The position numbers were made by a program, and so were the translations under genes. Below, piece after piece: positions 13,914 to 20,380 of a stretch of 20,380 nt of DNA. Within the stretch, counting starts at the first letter, position 1, and each line of letters starts with the position of its first letter. The DNA is from Bacteroidales bacterium UBA3754 (lineage in GTDB: Bacteria > Bacteroidota > Bacteroidia > Bacteroidales > UBA1715): contig DFGI01000086.1 in assembly GCA_002371705.1 (NCBI GenBank), positions 1 to 20,380 of the forward strand. The letters run 5' to 3'. The notes beneath the pieces are model-generated. The model worked only from the letters and a program-made list of their open reading frames with translations. It was not told the DNA's origin and made no database searches.

Positions 13914-14711
13914 TTATAACAACACTTTTACGTCTATTGCTTTCGCAAACGACAATGCGTTGTCGAATATGCCATAATGGATGGCGGATACCGAAAAACC
14001 TGCGTAGAGATAAAATTTGTTAGCCAATGGCAATTGTATGCCCGTAGCGCACGAAGTCCCAAGTCCAACTTTTGAAAAATTACTATTCGCATCATCATTC
14101 GAATAGTGTAACACGCTCTGATTCAGATTCCCAATGGAAATTTCGTGCGTTTTCATTTCCATAAACGAAGCTGCTCCCGCAACTTCTATAAATGGCGTTA
14201 TTTGTGCATCAATAGGGAATGATTTGTGGATGCCAACTTCGAATTGCAAACGGTTTTCTTTTCCTGAAATACTGCCTTGTTCAATCACTTCATCTGATAA
14301 ACTTCCTTTTTTCGAATTGAGTTTTACCGAAAAGCTGCAATGGGTAATGCTTGGACTTAAAAAAATCGCATTAAGATAGATTGCAAATGTTTTGCATGTG
14401 TAATATTGCAAGGTTCCCCCTAAGCTGAGAGTTGGTTTGTATTTTGTGTCGTGTGGAAACTCGTACAACGAAAAATCATCGTTGAAGTATTCTTTGAGTT
14501 TCGTATAATTTGTTGTGTTACCAATTAATATGGTATTCAGATTCAGCGTGCCTTCCGAACCGACTTCGTATAATTTTGCTTCAGCATTTCCTGCCCATTG
14601 CCAACCAATGTGGAAACCATAATTGAGTCCCGTTCGGTCGGATTCCTGCGCCCAAATTGTCAATGGAAATAGGAGCGAGGCAAGGATTGTGGTGGCTACG
14701 TGTTTTCTCAT
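13914..14711 (-). CDS. Putative outer-membrane beta-barrel protein (hypothetical)
   Basis: The product is 265 residues from the ATG at 14711. A signal peptide is clear: MRKHVATTILASLLFPLTIWAQ. The rest shows alternating polar and hydrophobic strands with many aromatic residues, such as LNYGFHIGWQW, YKPTLSLGGTLQYYT, FAIYLNAIFLS, ENRLQFEVGIHKSF and KFYLYAGFSVSAIHYG. This suggests a small PorT/OprF-like barrel of about 8-10 strands. I do not recognise a specific family. The start chosen overlaps the stop of the GH13 gene as ATGA, which implies translational coupling. An upstream ATG at 14720 would add three residues before the signal peptide. A role in surface transport or sensing is possible but not shown. 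Confidence 0.7.
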   Translation of the reverse strand: MRKHVATTILASLLFPLTIWAQESDRTGLNYGFHIGWQWAGNAEAKLYEVGSEGTLNLNTILIGNTTNYTKLKEYFNDDFSLYEFPHDTKYKPTLSLGGTLQYYTCKTFAIYLNAIFLSPSITHCSFSVKLNSKKGSLSDEVIEQGSISGKENRLQFEVGIHKSFPIDAQITPFIEVAGAASFMEMKTHEISIGNLNQSVLHYSNDDANSNFSKVGLGTSCATGIQLPLANKFYLYAGFSVSAIHYGIFDNALSFAKAIDVKVLL

Positions 14712-17041
14712 AATCCCCAAAACTGACGAGTCGGTTCTGTTTTTGCGTGTTTTTTGTGGTAAATAATTTCAAAACTCATTGGCGGAATCTCTATAAATAG
14801 CTGTAAATTACGTAGATAGTATTTGCATTGCGAGAATGATTGTAGTTCTGTGTAATCAACAGCTTGTGGAAGTTTGATTTCAATTTTTTGTAATTCCTTT
14901 GATTTGTTGAAGCACACATATGCAAATTCAGAAAAATATTTCCGTCGGTAAACAAGAATTTGTTTTTCGATTTGCAGAAATGTGAAATCGCCATAAATGA
15001 ATGGCAGGAATCCGCTTCGGAGTTGTCCAAGTTTTTGGGTTGTCGCAAGATTTTCTGTTTCGTGTTCGTTTAGTCCGCTGAAATACATTGGACGACGGTT
15101 GTCGGGGTCGCCACCACCAGGTATGCCAATTTCGTCGCCGTAGTATATCACTGGAATTCCTGGAATTGTTGCATTGAAAGCAAGCAACATTGCCAATTTC
15201 TTGTAACCAATTGGATTTTTGACAGTTATATGTCGGTTCCAACCTTCATATTCTGCGTTTTGATTTGTCCACAAATCTTCGCCTGCATACGAAATAAAAC
15301 GTGGTAAATCGTGGTTGCCCGAAATGTTTCCCATTAAATGGTGGCTCCCGAAAAATTCCAATTCCTGCCGTAGGCAGATGCACAATTTTTCAAAATGCAC
15401 TTCTTCATACAAGAAGGCTGAACGGGTTTCGTAGTACAGATTAAATGAAAACTGGGAATCGTGGATGCCAGAATTTACGTAGCTTTGAAGCATTTCCCGA
15501 CCTCCAAATGTTTCGCCTATTTGGAATAATCTTTTTTGTTTTGGAACAACGATTTGTTCTTTTAATTTCTTGGTAAGTTTTCTCCAAAATTCAGTCTGAA
15601 TGTGTTTTGTGGCATCGTGGCGGAAACCGTCAAGATCGAATTTTTCAATCCACGAAACAGCAATGTCGGTCATTTTTTCAATAACCGCAGGTTTGCTGAA
15701 ATCAAGCGTGGGCAAAAATTCCTCGAACCACGTTGAAAAACGCTGGTCTTCCCATCGTCCGATGTTTTTTGAGCCATCGGGCAAATAGAGCGGCGTGCAC
15801 CAATTCGGATGTTCCTTGATTATTTCGTTATCTTTATAAACATGGTTGGCAACGTAGTCGAGTATGATGTTTATACCGTGCTCGTGCGCAGATTTCACTA
15901 AGCTGTGTAAATCGTTTTCACTGCCGAAATGCTCATCTATTTTGTCTGAGACCAAGGGCCAATATCCGTGGTAGCCTGCCGATAAACGTCCATTTTTTTC
16001 AACAGGCTCGTCAGGATTTTTTACAACTGGCGAAATCCATATTGTGTTGATACCCAATTTCTTGAAATAACCATCATCGATTTTTTCTTTGATGCCACGC
16101 AAATCACCGCCATGGAAATTCAATTTGGCATGGACTTGCTCAAAATTCTTATTGGGATTTTTTTTCGTGTTGCTGTTGTTAAATCTGTCGATGAGTGCGA
16201 AATAAATCAACTGCGCTTCTTTATCGTTACGATTTATCGCATCTGACGATTCCACCACGTTGCCGTTTTCAAGTGGAATGAGCAAATCGTTCGTCATTGT
16301 CTCGGTATTGTATCCGTAAACTCTGATATAGCTTCGTTTGAATTTTTTCGCCTCTTTTGGTAATGTAATCACAATTCGGTTTCGATGGCGGAACGTGTTG
16401 GTGTCATTGATAACCTTATTTTGCCATAGAACGAGATAGCCAGAAATGGAGTCGGAAGCTGATAGAATTATGCTGTTTTCAAACACTTGGATTGTTTCCA
16501 ATTGCATTTTTTCATCATCGCCAAACGGAACACGCATTAGAGAATTGTAGCCGCCGTAGCCGTTTTCCAGCACCTCATTGTTGAGCGGGTCGTTAATCCA
16601 GTTCCCGTCAACAATCAATTGGTAGGAATAATTTCCAGGCTCGATGTTGAGTGTATATTGCCAACAATTATCTTTGTAAGAAAAATTGTAACCCTTTGGG
16701 TTCCAACTGTTAAAATCACCTGCAATCTGAACTGAGTTCACGTAATTGTTGGGATAATAGCGGACAACGTATTGGATTTTCTTTGATTTTACCAGCACCA
16801 ATGACTCTTTCGAACCGTCCTTATATATAATGTCTAAATTGCTAACAGGCAATATGATATCGTTTTCAACGATGTTCAATTTCACTTTTTGCTCCTTGTG
16901 GTTCACCCAAACTTCAAATCCTTGCGGGGCAACCACTGACGCAATTTCGTCGCAATTGAGAACGTAGTCTTGCAAGTAAACGATTGTTTCTTTTTGTCCA
17001 AGACGAATTTCCGATGCCAAGTTACAAATTTTACTGCTCAT
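14708..17041 (-). CDS. GH13 alpha-amylase family glycoside hydrolase with N-terminal CBM48-like domain
   Basis: The product is 777 residues. Residues 1-85 are an uncharacterised beta-rich domain. Residues about 88-172 look like a CBM48/glycogen-binding Ig fold (VRYYPNNYVNSVQIAGDFNSW ... YSYQLIVDGNW). Another beta domain follows, then the GH13 barrel from about 278. Catalytic motifs are complete: DYVANH (395-400), GFRHDATKH (472-480, nucleophile Asp476), FQIGET (acid/base Glu510) and GNHD (575-578, Asp578). YYGDEIGIPGGGDPDNRRPM follows. No signal peptide is present, so it is probably cytoplasmic and acts on maltodextrins or glycogen; substrate specificity is not decidable. It overlaps the end of clpC by 11 bp and the barrel-protein gene by 4 bp, suggesting co-expression. 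Confidence 0.88.
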   Translation of the reverse strand: MSSKICNLASEIRLGQKETIVYLQDYVLNCDEIASVVAPQGFEVWVNHKEQKVKLNIVENDIILPVSNLDIIYKDGSKESLVLVKSKKIQYVVRYYPNNYVNSVQIAGDFNSWNPKGYNFSYKDNCWQYTLNIEPGNYSYQLIVDGNWINDPLNNEVLENGYGGYNSLMRVPFGDDEKMQLETIQVFENSIILSASDSISGYLVLWQNKVINDTNTFRHRNRIVITLPKEAKKFKRSYIRVYGYNTETMTNDLLIPLENGNVVESSDAINRNDKEAQLIYFALIDRFNNSNTKKNPNKNFEQVHAKLNFHGGDLRGIKEKIDDGYFKKLGINTIWISPVVKNPDEPVEKNGRLSAGYHGYWPLVSDKIDEHFGSENDLHSLVKSAHEHGINIILDYVANHVYKDNEIIKEHPNWCTPLYLPDGSKNIGRWEDQRFSTWFEEFLPTLDFSKPAVIEKMTDIAVSWIEKFDLDGFRHDATKHIQTEFWRKLTKKLKEQIVVPKQKRLFQIGETFGGREMLQSYVNSGIHDSQFSFNLYYETRSAFLYEEVHFEKLCICLRQELEFFGSHHLMGNISGNHDLPRFISYAGEDLWTNQNAEYEGWNRHITVKNPIGYKKLAMLLAFNATIPGIPVIYYGDEIGIPGGGDPDNRRPMYFSGLNEHETENLATTQKLGQLRSGFLPFIYGDFTFLQIEKQILVYRRKYFSEFAYVCFNKSKELQKIEIKLPQAVDYTELQSFSQCKYYLRNLQLFIEIPPMSFEIIYHKKHAKTEPTRQFWGL

Positions 17042-19589
17042 ATTTTTCTAATGCGTGAATGGTAACTTCGTTGTTTTCAACATCAAGTTCTATGGTCGAG
17101 TCGGTTACAGTGTGCGAAAGAATGTATTCCGACAGCGGATTTTCTAGATAGTTTTGTATAGCCCGTTTGAGCGGTCGCGCGCCGTTTTTCTGGTCGTATC
17201 CTTTTTCCACAATGTAATTCTTCATGGCTTCGGTTAGTACAAGGTTGATATTCAAGTCTTTAGTACGCTTGTACAAATCTTTCAGTTCTATTTCTATAAT
17301 TTTGTGGATGTCTTCTTTTGTAAGCGTGTTGAAGTGGATAATGTCATCAACACGGTTCAAGAATTCTGGCGAAAACGTTTTTTTCAACTCTTTTTCAGTG
17401 ATAGATTTAGCATATTCCGACGCTTGTTCCTCGCGTGTTTTCGCACTGAAACCAACATTGCCTCCAAATTCCGTGAGCGAGCGGCTTCCGATATTCGAAG
17501 TCATTATTATAATGGTATTCTTGAAGTTCACCTTTCGTCCATAACTATCGGTCAAATGTCCTTCGTCAAGCACTTGTAATAAAATGTTGAACACATCAGG
17601 GTGTGCTTTTTCTATTTCGTCGAGCAAAACCACGGAATATGGTTTCCGTCGAACTTTTTCCGTCAACTGACCGCCTTCTTCGTAGCCAACGTAGCCCGGA
17701 GGCGCTCCAACCAAACGGGAAACGGCGAATTTTTCCATATATTCGCTCATATCAATACGGATAAGCGCGTCGCGTGAATCGAATAGATATTCTGCCAAAA
17801 CTTTTGCCAATTCGGTTTTTCCAACGCCCGTAGGACCAAGGAATATGAATGTTCCGATTGGTTTGTTCGGGTCTTTCAAACCAGCACGGTTACGTTGGAT
17901 TGCTTTCACAATTTGTTGAATAGCTTCATCTTGTCCGATTACAGAACCTTTCAGCTCGGTGAACATTTGGAGCAGACGGCTTCCTTCCTCTTGTGCTATG
18001 CGTTTTACTGGTACACCAGTCATCATTGCAACTACTTCTGCCACAGTATCTTCGGTTACAGGATTTCTGTTTTCCTCCAACGAACGTTGCCAATCTTTCT
18101 TGGCTTGTTCTATCTTCAGCTTGAGTTTATTGTTTCTGTCGCGTAAGTCAGCCGCTGTTTCGTAGTCTTGACGGTTTACGGCATCGTCCTTTTGCTCCTT
18201 GATTTTTCCCATTTCCTGTTCCATATCAATAATGTCCTGCGGAGCAACAACATTTTGTATATGCACGCGCGAGCCTGCTTCGTCCATTGCATCAATAGCC
18301 TTGTCGGGCAGACAACGGTCGGAAATGTAGCGTTGTGTCAGGTTTACGCACGCTTTGATAGCCTTGTCGGTGTAATATACGTTGTGGAAATTTTCGTAGT
18401 ACACCTTTATGTTGTTCAGAATATTGATTGATTCTTCAATCGTTGGCTGTTCCACAAGCACTTTTTGGAATCTGCGTTCAAGTGCGCCATCTTTCTCAAT
18501 ATTTTGACGGTATTCGTCAAGTGTTGTCGCACCAATACATTGAATGTCGCCGTGGGCGAGAGCAGGTTTCAGCATATTTGCCGCATCGAGTGCGCCCGAC
18601 GAACCACCGGCACCGACAATCGTGTGGATTTCGTCTATAAACAAAATAACGTTCTGCGTGTTCGATAGTTCCGAAATCAGTGTCTTGATTCGTTCTTCGA
18701 ATTGTCCTCTGTATTTTGTGCCGGCAACAATCGAAGCCATATCAATGGTTACCAATCGTTTGTCGAATAACGTCCGTGACACTTCGTGGTTCACAATTTT
18801 GATAGCTAAACCTTCCACAATTGCGGATTTTCCAACGCCCGGCTCGCCTATGAGAATCGGGTTGTTTTTCTTTCTACGGCTGAGAATTTGTGCAATACGT
18901 TCAATTTCCGTATCGCGTCCAACCACAAAATCCAATTTGCCTTCCCGTGCCGATTTTGTCAAATCCGTGCCATATTGGTCGAGCAACGGAGTGGCGGTTT
19001 GCGTGGGTTTCTGTTTACTTTTTTCCGTGTTCGGATGTGGCGGATAGTGCGGTTCAAATTTATGAGACGATGATTTAGGCTCGTCCTCTTGTCTGTCGTG
19101 CACATCCACGTTAGGAGATCCAAGCAGGTCGCTGATTGCTTGATTGTCCTTGTTTTTATTGTATCGTTTGAGAATGCTGTTTTTTACTGCCGCATACGTG
19201 ATTCCTTGAATGCGAAGCTCTTTCGCGCAAATTGAATTTTCGTCGCGTAGCACGGCAAGCAGCAAATGTTCCGTGTCGATTTTGTTTATCGAAAGGTTGA
19301 TTGCCTCGAATTGTGCGATTTTTAACACATTCTGTGCATTGTTCAGAATCGGAATAGAACCTGTTTCGTTTGGATTCAGTGGTTCAGGCTTAATCAATTC
19401 GTGTTCGATTGTTGATTTTATAGCAGTGATATCACAATTCAGTTCTGTAAGAATATCTGTCGCAAGACATTGATTTTCACGGAATAAGCCAAGACAAAAA
19501 TGGTCGATGCAGAGAAAGTTGTTTCCCAATCGGATTGCCTCTTCACGGCTGTTCCGCAATATCGCGTTTAGTTTTTCGGAATGCTCCAT
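17031..19589 (-). CDS. clpC: ClpC, AAA+ unfoldase subunit of the Clp protease
   Basis: The product is 852 residues from the ATG at 19589, giving MEHSEKLNAIL. A TTG nine codons upstream would prepend MVYLRNFNS, but those codons overlap the probable -7 box. The Clp_N double repeat spans about 1-140, then a Pro/Lys-rich linker to about 205. AAA1 has Walker A GEPGVGKS (248-255) and DEIH (319-322). A UVR-like segment with QDYETAADLRDRNNKL lies at about 464-499. AAA2 has GPTGVGKT (585-592) and DEIEKAHP (657-664). The VGF tripeptide (712-714) is the ClpP-docking loop of ClpC/ClpA proteins, which separates it from ClpB. It unfolds substrates and feeds them to ClpP. It is the first gene of an overlapping unit with the GH13 and barrel-protein genes. 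Confidence 0.93.
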   Translation of the reverse strand: MEHSEKLNAILRNSREEAIRLGNNFLCIDHFCLGLFRENQCLATDILTELNCDITAIKSTIEHELIKPEPLNPNETGSIPILNNAQNVLKIAQFEAINLSINKIDTEHLLLAVLRDENSICAKELRIQGITYAAVKNSILKRYNKNKDNQAISDLLGSPNVDVHDRQEDEPKSSSHKFEPHYPPHPNTEKSKQKPTQTATPLLDQYGTDLTKSAREGKLDFVVGRDTEIERIAQILSRRKKNNPILIGEPGVGKSAIVEGLAIKIVNHEVSRTLFDKRLVTIDMASIVAGTKYRGQFEERIKTLISELSNTQNVILFIDEIHTIVGAGGSSGALDAANMLKPALAHGDIQCIGATTLDEYRQNIEKDGALERRFQKVLVEQPTIEESINILNNIKVYYENFHNVYYTDKAIKACVNLTQRYISDRCLPDKAIDAMDEAGSRVHIQNVVAPQDIIDMEQEMGKIKEQKDDAVNRQDYETAADLRDRNNKLKLKIEQAKKDWQRSLEENRNPVTEDTVAEVVAMMTGVPVKRIAQEEGSRLLQMFTELKGSVIGQDEAIQQIVKAIQRNRAGLKDPNKPIGTFIFLGPTGVGKTELAKVLAEYLFDSRDALIRIDMSEYMEKFAVSRLVGAPPGYVGYEEGGQLTEKVRRKPYSVVLLDEIEKAHPDVFNILLQVLDEGHLTDSYGRKVNFKNTIIIMTSNIGSRSLTEFGGNVGFSAKTREEQASEYAKSITEKELKKTFSPEFLNRVDDIIHFNTLTKEDIHKIIEIELKDLYKRTKDLNINLVLTEAMKNYIVEKGYDQKNGARPLKRAIQNYLENPLSEYILSHTVTDSTIELDVENNEVTIHALEKYEQ

Positions 19590-19604
19590 AGAATTAAAAT
19601 TTCG

Positions 19605-19612
19605 TAAATATA
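19605..19612 (-). promoter_or_regulatory. Candidate -7 box (TATATTTA) for clpC
   Basis: One base off TAnnTTTG, identical to the box proposed for purA, and 15 bp upstream of the clpC ATG at 19589. It would give a very short leader and argues against the upstream TTG start. Confidence 0.35.
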
Positions 19613-19705
19613 CCAAAATTCGGTGAATCTACGATGAATGGGGGCATATATTATTTATTTCCCAGCTTTTTCCGCCGAAAAAACGCCTAATTGCAGATAT
19701 TGTGA

Positions 19706-19731
19706 TTTATTAACAAAAAAATGTTGATAAA
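19706..19731. promoter_or_regulatory. Inverted repeat in the clpC-gyrA divergent region
   Basis: TTTATTAACA and TGTTGATAAA pair over 10 positions (one G-T) around six A. It lies in the middle of the 235-bp divergent gap, where an operator for either gene could sit. A second, smaller inverted repeat, TAGGC-N6-GCCTA (19793-19808), is in the gyrA leader 16 bp before the ATG. No exact TAnnTTTG box for gyrA was found. Confidence 0.3.
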
Positions 19732-19824
19732 AACCCAGTCGGTATGACGGGAAAATAGGGGAATTTTTGGGATTTTTGCTTGAAATGTAAAGTAGGCGAA
19801 TATGCCTATGCAAAATAGATAAAA

Positions 19825-20380
19825 ATGTCTGAAGAAGTAGAAAAAACAAGTAACGAAAGAATTATTCGATTTGATATCGAGAAGGAAATGAAGTCGGCGT
19901 ACATCGACTATTCGATGTCCGTAATTGTGGCGAGAGCGTTGCCTGATGCGCGCGATGGTATGAAACCTGTGCATCGGCGTGTGATGTTCGGTATGGACAA
20001 GATGGGAAACACTCCCGACCAACCATATAAGAAATCTGCCAGAATCGTCGGTGAGGTTATGGGTAAGTACCACCCGCACGGTGATTCATCTATATATGGT
20101 ACGTTGGTCCACTTGGCACAGGATTGGAATATGCGGTATCCATTGGTTGATGGACAAGGTAACTTTGGCTCAATCGACGGCGATTCTCCTGCTGCTATGC
20201 GTTACACCGAGGCACGTTTGGCAAAAATTGCAACGGAAACCTTGGCTGATTTGGAAAAAGATACGGTTGACATGCAACCGAACTTCTCCGAGGAATACAA
20301 GGAACCGACCGTGTTGCCGACAAAAATCCCTATGTTGTTGGTAAACGGTTGTGCTGGTATTGCCGTTGGTATGGCTACAA
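19825..20380 (+). CDS. gyrA: DNA gyrase subunit A, partial (N-terminal 185 codons)
   Basis: The ATG at 19825 opens MSEEVEKTSNERIIRFDIEK, and the reading frame runs to the window end. The topoisomerase IIA breakage-reunion domain is clear: SYIDYSM-like AYIDYSMSVIVARALPDARD, KPVHRRVMFGM, then KKSARIVGEVMGKYHPHGDSS and DGQGNFGSIDGDSPAAMRYTEARL. Tyr127 is the active-site tyrosine (E. coli Tyr122). The GDSPAAMRYTEAR context favours GyrA over ParC. In the quinolone-resistance region Ser88 matches E. coli Ser83, and Gly92 matches E. coli Asp87. The gene is transcribed divergently from clpC. The 3' three quarters lie outside the window. Confidence 0.95.
   Translation, partial: MSEEVEKTSNERIIRFDIEKEMKSAYIDYSMSVIVARALPDARDGMKPVHRRVMFGMDKMGNTPDQPYKKSARIVGEVMGKYHPHGDSSIYGTLVHLAQDWNMRYPLVDGQGNFGSIDGDSPAAMRYTEARLAKIATETLADLEKDTVDMQPNFSEEYKEPTVLPTKIPMLLVNGCAGIAVGMAT

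Noticed and set aside
19590..19616. Longer ClpC start at a TTG giving nine extra residues
   Set aside because: The ATG at 19589 begins the conserved Clp_N sequence, and the extension overlaps a probable -7 box.

Overview
The window looks like chromosomal DNA of a member of the Bacteroidales (Bacteroidota). The evidence is the TAnnTTTG-type -7 promoter boxes, weak or absent Shine-Dalgarno sequences, an Rnf operon in the order rseC-rnfB-C-D-G-E-A, a BspA-like leucine-rich repeat protein with a type IX secretion-like C-terminal tail, and short AT-rich intergenic repeats of a type seen in this phylum. No species can be named from the sequence alone.

Layout. Positions 1-1365 (minus strand) hold the end of the rnf operon: rnfG, rnfE and the first 31 codons of rnfA. 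Positions 1366-4620 are a 3.2 kb segment of plus-strand accessory DNA. It holds a structured RNA leader, a secreted BspA-like protein gene, a repeat-rich stretch and a HigB/HigA toxin-antitoxin pair. Positions 4621-8239 (minus) hold rnfD, rnfC, rnfB and an rseC-family gene, and purA lies 9 bp upstream of these. Next, on the minus strand, is a bifunctional rel/spoT gene. A divergent region leads into the plus-strand heat-shock pair grpE-dnaJ, which ends in a clear terminator. Positions 13914-19589 (minus) are an overlapping three-gene unit: clpC, a GH13 alpha-amylase family enzyme and a putative outer-membrane beta-barrel protein. gyrA starts divergently from clpC at 19825 and runs off the window.

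How the parts relate. The Rnf genes encode a membrane ion-pumping ferredoxin:NAD+ oxidoreductase. The complex is normally encoded contiguously; here the accessory segment separates rnfBCD from rnfGEA and is transcribed against them. A TATATTTG box just upstream of rnfG could restore expression of the distal half.

The most interesting non-coding signal is at 1616-1812, upstream of the BspA-like gene. Four nested helices present an apical loop complementary to a strand lying directly before a run of eight T. A second copy of the loop heptamer GGTACTT lies downstream of the T-run and competes for the same strand. That is the architecture of a terminator/antiterminator switch, or of a pseudoknotted RNA. 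I do not recognise it as a named family. The pairings were read by eye and no folding program or database search was run.
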